From Stentor coeruleus (taxonomy: Eukaryota; Ciliophora; Heterotrichea; Heterotrichida; Stentoridae): a stretch of 64,000 nucleotides of DNA. The stretch lies in assembly GCA_001970955.1 (NCBI GenBank), contig MPUH01000271.1, forward strand, positions 1 through 64,000. Direction: 5' to 3'. Under the pieces are notes generated by a model. It had not been told where the DNA came from and searched no databases. It worked only from the letters and a program-made list of their open reading frames with translations. Positions 30,541-41,255 of the stretch are shown piece by piece (position 1 is the stretch's first letter; each line of letters starts with the position of its first letter). Made by a program: the position numbers and the translations under genes.

Positions 30541-30730
30541 TCTATTCTGCGTATTCCTAGTATGAACTTATATTAAATTATCATTATAATAATTTTATAT
30601 TTCTTCCTTTTCAAAGAAAATCATCAACTTACCCCAACCTCCAATTGATGATTTTCCTTTTTACACTTGAATAATTCTTATAAATTATCTAACACTCATA
30701 TCATTAAAATAATGAATTACTGTAGTTATT

Positions 30731-31490
30731 CTAAAATATCGACGGCAACGGTAAAAACTTCTCTTCAGGTGTATAAGGTTCTATATCAATATCCTCCAAT
30801 ACAATACTACTGCAATAATTCTTCAAAAGTAACCACTTCAATGAGCATGATGAATCATGCTCTTCTTTATTACAACACTTGAATCCAAACCTTTTAATCA
30901 GTTTTTCACAGTCAAAGTCACTAAATAGAAATTCTACATAATAGAAATAAGACTCTCTTGTTTCTATTTTTTCTAAATAATCCTGGCAGAATTCAGCATT
31001 GAAACTTCTTTTGAGGTGTTCGATTCTCATTTTCTTTCGCTTCATTATTTCGTTAACTGGACCAACTTCTACTGGAATAATTTCTGAAAGTATATTCTTG
31101 TATTTTAGGAAGGTATTCACAAGTAGACCCCAATATACTTGCTTGCAACTGTGGTAGTTAGTGTTTTCGATTAGGTCTTTAACGTAGGTTTCATTTGCCA
31201 TGATTTGCCTTAAAACACGTTTGTGACCACGGATCAATTTACATCTAATGTACTCTTTTTTAGGGAATTTGCGACATCCTTTTGAGATAAATTGGCTTCT
31301 AATCTTGGTTTCAGCTTTGACTTTCCTTGAATTTATGTTTTTTATACTGGGGTTCTCGAAACAGTGAGGATCGATTGATTTGATTCCTTTCATTAATTTA
31401 TTATATATCAAAGTATCCGTTTCAGACTGAAGTAGAATACCATATTTTTCTATCAAACAACAAGAGTTTATATTTAAACTTATTCTTCAT
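30731..31490 (-). CDS. Unknown basic protein; probable one-base overcall near its start
   Basis: No family recognised. The main frame (stop at 30731) is open up to about 31480 and its first ATG is at 31393 (220 aa). An ATG at 31490 lies in the neighbouring frame. If the A5 run on the sense strand (T5 at 31445-31449) were A4, that ATG would join the main frame as MKNKFKYKLLLFDRKYGI and give 252 aa. Features seen: basic segment KGCRKFPKKEYIRCKLIRGH, a helical middle, and a late Cys/His group (KCCNKEEHDSSC). 190 bp from the CPAP-like gene. Confidence 0.55.
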
Positions 31491-33002
31491 CAAAAATAAG
31501 GTAAAAGTGTTAAGCTTTTTGCCTCAAATTCGAATTTTAAGTCTCATAGACAGAGAAGAACATAGTCAGCAATTTTCACTAATTTTGAATTTTTTACAAA
31601 ATCATCAGAATAGAACAATCTAGAAATCTTTTAAAAGGTCTTCTGTTACCTATAATATTTTTATGAAGAATTAAAGGTTTCTTCATGATTTCAATTGGTT
31701 AAAATAGCCAATTTTTTTTATGCTATAAGGCTTAGAGAAAAGAGCAAGTTTACAAATTAAAAAAAAGACTTTAGAAGGAAATTTACGATAAAACTAAGTG
31801 AAAGATTTATAAATTAAAAGTTGAAGGTAGATTGCGAGATGAAATGAGTAAATTTATAAAAATTAAAAACTTTAAAGAAAATTTTGCTAAAATCCTATTT
31901 TTGTCAAGATTTTATTGGGAATTTAGTTTATAAGAAGCCAAAAAAATAGAGATTTTTCCTATGCTTTGTTGTATTTTGGTTTATAATTGAATAAATAAAA
32001 GTTTTCTATCACATAGAAATTTTATAAAAGAAATCAGATTGCCATAAAGATTTAAGGTAGGCAAAAGTAAAAGTGTGAGTTTAATAGGGAAGATAAGGTG
32101 AATAGCTCTAAGAAAGATTAAGAAAAAGAAAATGGTGCATGATTCTTTGTGATATTTGAAACAGGATTCTTAAGGTTAGAAAAATAATATTTATTATATA
32201 ATTTTCCAAAAATATTGCATTTTATACAATCAAGTATCGAATTTGTAATAAATAGTAGTTATTGTACAGAAAAGCAATTGTTTTTGCAAATAGAAAATTG
32301 AATAATTGCATATTGCTTTAAATATTTATTTTGTATGCTGTTTTGTTAGGCTTTAATTCTGTGTGAAGATAAATTAAGGTTTGGCAGTATAAATATCAAA
32401 TGTATAAAAAAAATCATAACTAGAAATTAATGGGTATTACAAATACTTCATGCTTTAAGACTAGATTTAAAGCGAAAATAATGGAAAAAAACTTCAACTT
32501 TAAGCAAGGTTATATAAAAGTGTTAAAAAAATGCACTTTTTCTAAAAGTGATTATTGAATTGAAATCTAATTTATGTTTAAAAAATTCAAATTCCTTTGA
32601 AGAAAATCTACAGGATGCACACATGAAAACAAAAAAGCATCATTTAACCTAATACAAATTCTATTTCAAAAAATATCAACAAACAAAAAGTAAAACCTAA
32701 CATAAATTCAGTCTATTTCATACAAAAAAAAATCTATTACATCTACGAAAATAGCATCAAAAAGTAAAAAAATTAGTCTTCCAAGCTTACACCAACATCA
32801 AAACATAATTAAAAACACCCGATCTTCTACCCAAAAAAACTTTTCTTTTATACAACAAAAAAATATCATAAATCCAAAATCTCAATCACATTAAAAAATA
32901 CACAATTCCCAAAGTCAAAAATCATACCTAAAAAATCCTCAAAACAACTAACAAGTCTTCATAAAACAAAAGCATATGAAAGAAAAGATCTATTAAAACT
33001 AT
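31491..33002. other. Long spacer between tandem - strand genes
   Basis: 1.5 kb. It is purine/G-containing at 31720-32120, plain AT-rich in the middle, and A/C-rich with few G at 32600-32980. I see no credible frame, repeat or RNA. Confidence 0.55.
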
Positions 33003-33347
33003 CTAATAGGTATCAGCGAACCTATGATGTGAGACAACATTTACCGCATCCTTGATAGTCTTAAATGATTCAACTTGTTCATCCGAGAATTCCATAAAGA
33101 AATCCTTTTCTACCTCTAAAAAGATTTCTGCAGTATCTAAATCGTCTAATCCCATTTCTTTTAAAGGTCTATCTTCAGTGACAATTTTTGGGTCTTTGAT
33201 TCTATCATGAGCTCTAATAATGTTTACGATCCTTTTAGTGACATCTTCTGGGTCAACAAAATGTCCCTCATGACGAGGAATCACTACATAATCTGGCTGG
33301 AAGAATCTTCTTAGAACTTGTTTGGAAAGGATTCTAGTCAAGAACAT
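33003..33347 (-). CDS. Mitochondrial acyl-carrier-protein-like subunit (NDUFAB1-like) lacking the Ser attachment site
   Basis: 114 aa. The basic N-terminus MFLTRILSKQVLRRFF looks like a mitochondrial presequence. The ACP fold follows: helix with VNIIRAHDRI, then TEDRPLKEMGLDDLDTAEI, then EVEKDFFMEFSDEQVESF. The universal DSL motif, whose Ser carries 4'-phosphopantetheine, reads D-D-L here (codons GAC GAT TTA), so the protein should not be acylated in the usual way. Mitochondrial ACP is both a fatty-acid carrier and a structural subunit of respiratory complex I and Fe-S assembly complexes; a purely structural role is inferred. Confidence 0.85.
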   Translation of the reverse strand: MFLTRILSKQVLRRFFQPDYVVIPRHEGHFVDPEDVTKRIVNIIRAHDRIKDPKIVTEDRPLKEMGLDDLDTAEIFLEVEKDFFMEFSDEQVESFKTIKDAVNVVSHHRFADTY

Positions 33348-33699
33348 ATTTAATAACCATTTCTTAGGCTTAGAGGATTATATAAATTTGTATATAGGAA
33401 TCTATCAAATGCTCTCTAATACAATAAACGTATTTTAACTTTTAAATCACCCCTAATCAAAAATTTATATCTGAAATCCTAGCAATATCAGTAACTAAAA
33501 AAAAAAATATTATAAACATCTTAACCATAAAATCAAGTTGTAAAAATACAAGAAATCAAAGATTATGATCAATAATTCCTATTAAACTTTCTTCATACTT
33601 AACTCAAACTCCATTAATTTCCTTATATTTATTATAGTTTTTAAACCTTTTATATAATATTAGAATATAAACATACTCTTAAAGGCCAACATGGCTTAA
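33348..33699. other. Spacer between tandem - strand genes
   Basis: AT-rich, with more C than G on the + strand. No gene or repeat seen. Confidence 0.55.
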
Positions 33700-34287
33700 T
33701 TAAAATTTGAATAATGTCACTGAAGATAAAGCGATATCATTAAGTAATTTTTTTTTCGGGGTTTGTAAACACCAATTACTTGGTCTAATCCTTTTCAATG
33801 TATCAAATGGGTCACGCATTTCATAAAAGTAGCAAAGTTTGTGACTGGTACTTTTATCAGTCTGTATTGGGTCTTTAGAACAACAACAAGTTTTTTTTAA
33901 AGAGTTACATTCTGATATGCTCTTTTCAAAACATATACTTGACAACGACATATCAGGTAAATCAGAATTTCTCTTAGTATTAGGTTTGGGGGTTATTTGC
34001 AATTTGCTTCTGTTTGCTTGTTCGAAGCTTTTTTGAAGGTCGTTTATCCGTTGTTTAAGTCTTTCATTCTCATTTGTTATAATTTTGTTAGATTTTTGTA
34101 AACTAAGTAAGGATTACATTTTATTCCTTTCTGTGCATTTTACGTAGTTTAATCGAAGGCTGTCGAGCATGTTTTGGGCTTCGTTTATTTTATTTGAGAA
34201 ACTTTCTTGTGTTGGGACTATTATTGGAGTTTCTACAACAAATTCGTCTGAGTTCCAGGAGATGTCTAGATCAAGAGTTTTATCCAT
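33700..34287 (-). CDS. Small coiled-coil protein with Cys-rich segment, 190 aa
   Basis: Two exons (34287-34118, 34102-33700). It begins MDKTLDLDISWNSDEF. A coiled coil lies at about residues 25-90 (NENERLKQRINDLQKS). A cysteine group LKKTCCCSKDPIQTDKS and a final segment with YEMRDPFDTLKRIRPSNW follow. The joined frame is open across the intron, which supplies the stop in the raw sequence. No family recognised. Confidence 0.7.
34103..34117 (-). other. 15-nt intron of small coiled-coil gene
   Basis: Sense strand GTAATCCTTACTTAG, phase 2. It joins ERNKI to LQKSNKI inside one continuous coiled coil. Confidence 0.9.
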
Positions 34288-35580
34288 TGCTAAAAATTAA
34301 ATTATATATAGAATACTTGACTGAGTAGATAGAAATATCTGTTATATATTTACTTATTAGTCTTTTGAATATTAGAAAGTTATTGTATATGGATATGTTG
34401 TATTATAGGATTTTCATATTTTTGTACGGGAGCGTTTTGGAATTTTTTTATACAAGTTTCGGTATCGTTTTAGCTCAAAAAAAATTTTTTTTTAGATAGT
34501 GTTTATTGGAGATTGTATTCAGACTTATGATGCTGATTTCAGGAGTAAGTTAGATGGACGAGTTTTGAGCTTGAAAGGGGTTATGTATTTTTTTTATTAA
34601 GACTTTACTTTATAGGGATGCAATAGTGAAAAAGTATTTTAGGAGAAATTGGGATAGATAGGAAGATGGTATAGATAAAAGTAGTTTGGATATGATTTTT
34701 AGTGATATTTTGGTATAGGTTATGATATATAAATTTAGGATTGTATGCTTTAATAGATATAGATAAGAATTTACAGGTGGGTTTCTGAAAATAGAATTTT
34801 AGAAATGGACTGAAGGTTGTTATAAGAGAATAATAGTTTGGTTTGGAAGGATATGATTTTACTATGGTTTTATGATTTTGCCAGTTTTTTGTCAGTGTAA
34901 AATTATTTTTTACATGTGAAATAAGGTTGTGATAGCTGGAATTGATAAGCTGCTTAATTATGATGCTTATAGTTTTATTATTGCTGTGCTCAGAGGAAGG
35001 ATAATAATTGCATACAAATTTATTATTATTTTTATAGATGATATTGATAAAGATAAAATTAATGCTAAAGAAAACAATTAGGTATTTATTATAAAATAGA
35101 ATTGTGATTTTGTATTATTTTATAGAAATTGAGAAAATCAGTGGCAATAATAAAGTTACTGCTGAAGGGAGTTTAAAATGGACAATTGATATTTTGAACA
35201 CAAAGAATAGCTTATATAAAAACTTTTAAAGTATGCCTATTTTGCTAATTTAAGGTGAAAGTTATCCCTATCTCCAAAAAATTAACTAATATTACTCCAT
35301 TTATTATAAATCTTTTACTTACTTTCACTCATACTAATTTACCCACACAATTCTTCTTTACCCTCAACAAATCTATAATTTTTAAACGTAAAAATCGATT
35401 TATTGCATTTTTCTGACAAAAACTTCACATCTTGCCCCCACCTATCTCAAGCACTAATCATCCCAACCCAAACCTAATTCTCACATCAAACATCTCCTTT
35501 ATCACATACCCCATTAAATACTCTCAGCATAACAATACTACATTTAAATTCACCTAATTTAAAAGACTCTCATAATTAAC
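34288..35580. other. Divergent spacer with strong composition switch
   Basis: 34330-34900 is G/T-rich with very little C. 35270-35575 is C-rich and G-poor. The middle is AT-rich. No coding region seen. Confidence 0.6.
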
Positions 35581-36981
35581 ATGGAGCATGATATAGCATT
35601 AGAAAAAAACCTTAATATCTTAGACGTTTCTAGTGATTTATCAAACAAAAGCTTCTTAATATCCCCTCAGAACCAAAAAGTGCTATTCCAATTGACATAT
35701 GAGATAGAAGGGATCTATCAGCACATAATGCGTAAAGATCGTAGAGACAAGCTCAAAAATCTCTTACGATACGATTCAAACCTAAAGCAAGGTCGATACA
35801 CCGTAAAAAAACCAATAGGCCGAGGTTCATTCGGTAGTGTAGTTCAAGCAGTTGACAATATCTTAGGAATCCAAGTCGCTATTAAAATAGTAAAACCCAA
35901 GTATGGATGGACAATTCAAACAAATAACGAACTAGCTAATCTTAAAAAAGTCAATCAAATGGAGACCGACAATCTTTATTTCGTCAAAATGCTCGACTAC
36001 TTTGAAGAAAATGGCTACTTATGTATTGTCTTAGAACTCCTTGAAAAAACCCTATATCACTTTTTATTAGAAACCAAAGGTATGAGCCTACAAGATGTTG
36101 AAGCTATAGCCTTACAGCTTTTTAAAGCACTAAAAGCATTACATAATCTGAATATTGTGCATTGCGATTTAAAACCTGAAAATATTATGATTCAAGGCCA
36201 AGGGAAAAAAGATATAAAAATTGTTGACTTTGGAAGTTCATGTATAGCTGGGAATAGTGTTTATAAATTTGTTCAGAGTAGGTATTATAGGTCTCCTGAA
36301 GTAGCTTTAAGAATTGAATATGGTATGCCAATTGATGTTTGGAGTGCGGGGTGTATTATTGCTGAGTTGTATATTGGAAGACCATTGTTTGAAAGCCGTA
36401 GCGAAACTTTACAGATGGTATTATTTATGTAGTCGAAAACTGTGAGTATTTTAGGCCCATTGCCAAGATCGATGTTGGAGAAAAGTCAATATTTCAATAA
36501 ATATTTTAATTTGACAAGATTTGAACTTTCTAGAGCAAATCCACTTAAAAATTATATACTGCAAACTAAGCCTTATTTGCCTGAAAGTGTTGGGAATCTA
36601 GATAAGTTCATTGATTTACTTGGGAAATGCTTGACTTATGACCCAGCTTCGAGGATTACAGCAGATGAAGCTTTGAACCACCCATTCATCACTGTAAATA
36701 GTCATAAAAGTTTGGATAAAAGCCTTAGCATGCCATGGCCAACAAAGATGTTCTTATCTTTTAAGTCAATTCCTAAATCCAAACCTTATATGAAAATTAT
36801 TAGATCCAACTCGATCTTTCATGATGGGTCACAGAATTTCAAACTTTCAACAGCTGTTTCAAGAAATTCAAGGGTTACTTGTACTGATGAAGACCTTGCT
36901 CATGCAGAACGTCCTGGTTCTTATGTTCATTCAAAACCTGATATAATACCTCAGAAGTCTAATTCTACTCCTAAATACTAA
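35581..36981 (+). CDS. DYRK-family protein kinase with Phe in place of the activation-loop Tyr
   Basis: Two exons (35581-36417, 36433-36981) give 461 aa. The kinase domain starts near residue 65 (YTVKKPIGRGSFGSVVQAVD). Catalytic Lys is in VAIKIVK, HCDLKPEN has the Cys in HxD typical of DYRK/CLK relatives, then DFGSSC and QSRYYRSPEVAL. In DYRKs the loop reads YxY before IQSR and the second Tyr is autophosphorylated; here it is YKF. After the domain (about 370) comes a Ser/Pro-rich basic tail. DYRKs regulate growth, cytoskeleton and, in some organisms, cilium length. Confidence 0.9.
36418..36432 (+). other. 15-nt intron of DYRK-like kinase
   Basis: GTATTATTTATGTAG, phase 0. Removal gives ETLQMSKTVSILGPLP, matching DYRK subdomains IX-X. 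Confidence 0.92.
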
Positions 36982-37058
36982 TATATATACTTGTTACTCT
37001 AGTAAGTTTAAGGTTAGGTAAATTCTTATGAAGATTTAAATATTGAAATTAAATACAT

Positions 37059-37652
37059 TTAGATATCGATATATCCATCTGGACTTGTGATTTCTATTGT
37101 AGAAAAAACATTGCTGTCGAATAAACCTGGGGATGAGACTCTTGTAACGTGTTTTGATAGAGAGGATGAAAAAGGATTTTTGAGAAATTCGTCTGCCATC
37201 CTAATCACATCGTTTTCTTTTTCTAAACTTTCACTCAGACCTAAACGGTCCCAACTCACTTTTTTGTTGTTTTGTATATTGCTGCGTGGCTGTGTGGATG
37301 CTAAAAATTGCATCTGGGTTGAAAAAGCTCTTCGGTTCTCTACTTTTAACGGTAAACAAGTTGTATCCATACATATATTGTCCCTACTACATCTAATAGT
37401 CGACATTCTCATTCTATCAGTGTCTTGAATAGGGTCTTTATGATATGCAAACTTCAAAGTTGGGGTAAGTTCTCTTTTAATAAGTTCAGGTTTTTTTGAA
37501 TTCACCCTTAAAAGGGTGTTAAAAGAAATTTCCGTCTTGTATTTTTTCTTCAGTGTTCTAATGCCAAAAACAATGACTTCTTCTATGCATTTTGTTCTGA
37601 TGTGTTTTGGGAAGTTTTTGAAAAAATCAAAGATCTCAATATTGCCAAGCAT
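37059..37652 (-). CDS. Unknown protein, 197 aa
   Basis: N-terminal helical part (FFKNFPKHIRTKCIEEVIVFGIRTLKK), then a region with KDPIQDTDRMRMST and Cys residues, then a Ser-rich, probably disordered end. No family recognised. Its start codon is only 50 bp from that of the divergent gene at 37703, so the two share a very small bidirectional promoter region. It is convergent with the DYRK gene at 77 bp. Confidence 0.65.
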   Translation of the reverse strand: MLGNIEIFDFFKNFPKHIRTKCIEEVIVFGIRTLKKKYKTEISFNTLLRVNSKKPELIKRELTPTLKFAYHKDPIQDTDRMRMSTIRCSRDNICMDTTCLPLKVENRRAFSTQMQFLASTQPRSNIQNNKKVSWDRLGLSESLEKENDVIRMADEFLKNPFSSSLSKHVTRVSSPGLFDSNVFSTIEITSPDGYIDI

Positions 37653-37702
37653 TTTTAAATATAAGAGTTATTAACTGAATAAAAATTAAAGGAAAATAAA
37701 TA

Positions 37703-39007
37703 ATGATATTTTCAGATCCATCAGGAGATGATGGTGTTCATCCAGTTAGTCCATTAATTTTACCAGTAGTAATTCCCCCTCCATCAAGAGCTGAAATAGT
37801 TCATAGGTCTCAAAATACAGTAATCTTATATAAAAAACCTGTCAAGCACACTGCATTTAGTAAAAGTCTACAAGCCCCAGTCAATGTAGATCATTTTTAT
37901 TACCAAGTCAAAGAAATGCTTGATGACGAAACTGGGAGTTCCGTTGATCACAAACAAAATCCTGTAAAAATCCCTTCATCAACCCCAAAGTCTCACGCTC
38001 CAACAAAAAAGTCAACTAAGACCAGGACCACAAAATATTTAGATGACGGTAGTTCTTATTTAAAACAAGAAATTGTCTCAAGCGAAGAACGTGTTCGAAG
38101 TATCAAAGCAGGTAAAGGTTTAGATTTCATATTCCCAAAATGCTTAAAAAAATTCGTAGAACCAAACAAGCATTTCTACAATCGACAAAGACTTGGAACC
38201 CCTCTTCATGATCCAGAAAGCAAGGAACTTCGATTTTATTCTAGAAAACGTCAAGTCAGTTTAATAAACTCATCACCACATAGACCGTATATTATGCTTC
38301 CATCACTTAAAGATATCCTTTTACACAACGAAGAAAACAAAGAAGGGATTTTTGAAGCTGGGGAGGATTTAATGACAAAATTCGAGAAATTAGAAAAAAC
38401 TTTTAATAAAAGAAGCAGAAACGATGCTAGACTTTTACCTAATGAACATGAGAAAAATTTGATAAAAATTGTTAAAGGGCATTTAGACTCTGAGACTATA
38501 CATGAGTCATTACAAAGTGATCCAATTGTGCATTTATTAGAGAGATCAAGGGAATTTGAAGATGGGAAAGAAAAATTGAAATTTCAGCTTAAAGAAATAT
38601 TAGCAACACAAAAATATGATAGACCTGAATCTATATGGTTGAAATATAAACATTTTAAAACTTCAGAAAAATCGAGTGTTTATCAAGGAAGGATGGTAGA
38701 TATTTGGAATATGAGAATGGAAGCTGAAAAAGAAAAGGTTAATCAATATAGAGGAATGATTAATCAAATATGTTGGTATAGAGATATATTATGGTTTACA
38801 ATAGAAAAATGTCAAGATATTATACCTTATACTTATTATATACTTGATTATATTAAAGCATTGACTGAAGAGGGAATTACTATAACACGTGAGATTATGA
38901 GGAAAGTTTTTGGAGAAATACCGATTAATGAAAGGACTAATGGTATTAACATACTTATGTCAAAAATACTCATTGACTTGTCTACACTGTTTAGAAAATT
39001 TGGATAG
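37703..39007 (+). CDS. Unknown protein, 434 aa
   Basis: A Pro-rich acidic N-terminus (SPLILPVVIPPPSRAEIVH) is followed by a basic disordered stretch (TKKSTKTRTTK). The C-terminal half is helical and looks folded (about 210-434: NMRMEAEKEKVNQYRGMINQ, then YTYYILDYIKALTEEGITIT). I do not recognise a family. It is divergently paired with the gene at 37059-37652. Confidence 0.7.
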   Translation: MIFSDPSGDDGVHPVSPLILPVVIPPPSRAEIVHRSQNTVILYKKPVKHTAFSKSLQAPVNVDHFYYQVKEMLDDETGSSVDHKQNPVKIPSSTPKSHAPTKKSTKTRTTKYLDDGSSYLKQEIVSSEERVRSIKAGKGLDFIFPKCLKKFVEPNKHFYNRQRLGTPLHDPESKELRFYSRKRQVSLINSSPHRPYIMLPSLKDILLHNEENKEGIFEAGEDLMTKFEKLEKTFNKRSRNDARLLPNEHEKNLIKIVKGHLDSETIHESLQSDPIVHLLERSREFEDGKEKLKFQLKEILATQKYDRPESIWLKYKHFKTSEKSSVYQGRMVDIWNMRMEAEKEKVNQYRGMINQICWYRDILWFTIEKCQDIIPYTYYILDYIKALTEEGITITREIMRKVFGEIPINERTNGINILMSKILIDLSTLFRKFG

Positions 39008-39750
39008 ATGTTGTGTATATAAAATATGATTATATTAGATTAAGGTAGGATTGGAAAGATTTAAGGTGTTTTTAATAAAATGGTTTTGGGATTTTTTAAT
39101 TTTTTATTAGAGATGATGATGAGAAAATGTAGGATTTAAAGAAACTGGTAAGATTTAGGTGTGGATTTTATGGAGGAAGAGTGGAATGTTGAGGATTTGA
39201 GATTTTTATATAGATGATGGTTATAAATTTTATATAAAGTGTTGCGTGATTTTATTGTTTAATATTTTAGGGGGTTTTAAGGTTTTGAATGTTTTAAATG
39301 GGATAGAGTATTGGGAATTGTGTTAATTAAAGAATTTATCGAAAAAAATTTGCCCTTTATTGTGTTATTTTTGACACAAAAATTTTAATTTTTTTTAACC
39401 TGGGTAATAGAGTTATAATCTGTTTTATCATTGCAATGTGTTTATTTGAGCTTTACTATATGGTATTTATCTCTAAAACAAGAAACTTAAATCCTATTTG
39501 TAAATTCATTATATTTTTTCTATATTTTTTTAGGCTACTGAAAATTTTAAAAAGGCTTTTATCAAAGCTTTGAACTTTATAAAGATTATTCACAATGTTT
39601 TGCATAAACAAACCTATTCTTATTATGTAATTCCACTATTGTGCAATAATCACATGCTAAAATATGAAAAATTATACCCATATTTCTTCTGATTTACATA
39701 TAAATATAATAATAAAAATCATTTAACTTACTAATCTCTATGATATATCT
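39008..39750. other. Convergent spacer, no gene seen
   Basis: 39010-39320 is G-rich and C-poor. From about 39480 on it becomes C-containing. A TATATAAAATATG string at 39017-39029 resembles the start context of real genes, but the ATG there runs into TAA after four more codons. Confidence 0.55.
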
Positions 39751-40221
39751 CTACTGTTCTGTCAGTATTGGACATTGAGGTAAATGGAAATCCTGGCAAT
39801 CTACTATTTCAGGTAATTGAATAGTTTCTAATGAATATGGTAATAATGAAATATTGTAATATTCGAACGACACTTCTCCAATTTTTTTCGTTAATAGTGA
39901 CAAAATGGAGTCTTCTGATGAGCTTGTGGCTTTAACTTGGAAATACGCTTCGTTGTGAAGCTGTTTATGCAAGTAGTATTGGCTGAGTTGTCTAAAGCGC
40001 AAGGTGCATCCAGGGTATTCACACAAATAAGGTTTAGCTCCTGTGTGAATATTTTGATGATCAATGTAATTCTGTTTCGATGACAAGTGCCGGCTACAAA
40101 TCTGACATTTAAATTTCTTTACACCTAAGTGAGAACTTTCTATATGCCTTTTAAGGTTAAAATAACTGCAGTATGACCTGCTGCAGTCATCATAATCGCA
40201 TTTAATCCTTCGTTTTTGCAT
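39751..40221 (-). CDS. C2H2 zinc-finger protein, three fingers
   Basis: 156 aa. Three consecutive C2H2 fingers at about residues 9-93: CDYDDCSRSY to H-x4-H, CQICSRHLSSK to HQNIH, and CEYPGCTLRF to HKQLH, with a TGAKPYLC-type linker. Finger 1 and finger 3 have the C-x4-C spacing of TFIIIA-like fingers. It is probably a sequence-specific DNA- or RNA-binding regulator. The short C-terminal tail has no known domain. Confidence 0.85.
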   Translation of the reverse strand: MQKRRIKCDYDDCSRSYCSYFNLKRHIESSHLGVKKFKCQICSRHLSSKQNYIDHQNIHTGAKPYLCEYPGCTLRFRQLSQYYLHKQLHNEAYFQVKATSSSEDSILSLLTKKIGEVSFEYYNISLLPYSLETIQLPEIVDCQDFHLPQCPILTEQ

Positions 40222-41255
40222 TTATATATTATTTTACCATTAAAACTTAGCAAACTATTAGCATATTTAAAGTACTTTTTAAATATTATATGTTTGTTAT
40301 AAGCTGTCCATGTTTAATAATTATAATAAACCATATTTAAATAACCTTTTTTATTGAATTTTTCATGTTCGTCATAAAGTTATGAGCTTTTTATATGATA
40401 AAAATTTTATTCAAAAAAAAATTCTTAAGTGGCAAATATTGAAAAATCTTAAAATACAAATTTACTCGCTATTTTCTTGATACTTTTTACAACAGAAAAC
40501 ACTTTCTAATGTCAACTCTCAGTAAACCATATTTTTATGCAAAATCAGCATGATTTTTTTTTAAATAACTAGTAACATTGATAAGAAAAAATATGAAATA
40601 TTTGTATTTGTTGGAAAAAAACACAAAAATCATGTAGGACCTTGGATTTTTTTTTAAAAATCTATAATAATAATTTCAAGTTTAATTAAAACTGAGATTT
40701 ATTAGTAATTTCAAGGAAAAGGATTTTTATATGATTTGCTGGTTTGAATGCTGGACTGTATATAGGATTTTTTTAAAAATTATTACATGCATTGAAATTT
40801 AGAATTATTTTATATTTAAATAAACTAAAAGCTAAGATCATTGAAATCATTAAAAATATGCTTCATAGCTTATGTGATTGCATTAACACTGTATGATAGT
40901 GGTTTATTTTTTGCTAGAAACAGGGTAACTTTGTTGACTTAGTTGTCTTTGCTATTTTATATAATATAAAAATATTCAATTTTACAAATATGTATAATCT
41001 TTCTTTATATAAATTGTACGNCTAGAAACAGGGTAACTTTGTTGACTTAGTTGTCTTTGCTATTTTATATAATATAAAAATATTCTAAAATTTTATCATA
41101 CAAACACAACNACACAAACCCAAAAATATTCCTATTCAAAACCCACAAATCCTCCTAACTCAAATCCTATCCTCAAACATTCCATCTTTAGCATCAAATT
41201 TCCTCTTCATTCAAATTTTCCCATTAAAAATTCCTCTTTTTCTAATAATTTAAAA
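40222..41255. other. Divergent spacer holding two of the three N gaps
   Basis: AT-rich without a clear gene. Two single Ns (41021 and 41111) lie in it. The last 150 bp before the ATG at 41256 are C-rich and G-poor. Confidence 0.6.
40914..41085 (+). repeat. 64-bp exact direct duplication flanking a single N (assembly artefact)
   Basis: 40914-40977 and 41022-41085 are identical. The second copy begins right after the N at 41021. As with the repeat at 22030, two overlapping contig ends were probably set side by side. Confidence 0.8.

Noticed and set aside
39017-39029. TATATAAAATATG in the convergent spacer as a gene start
   Set aside because: The frame stops after five codons, and the position just after a gene's stop codon suggests chance in AT-rich DNA.
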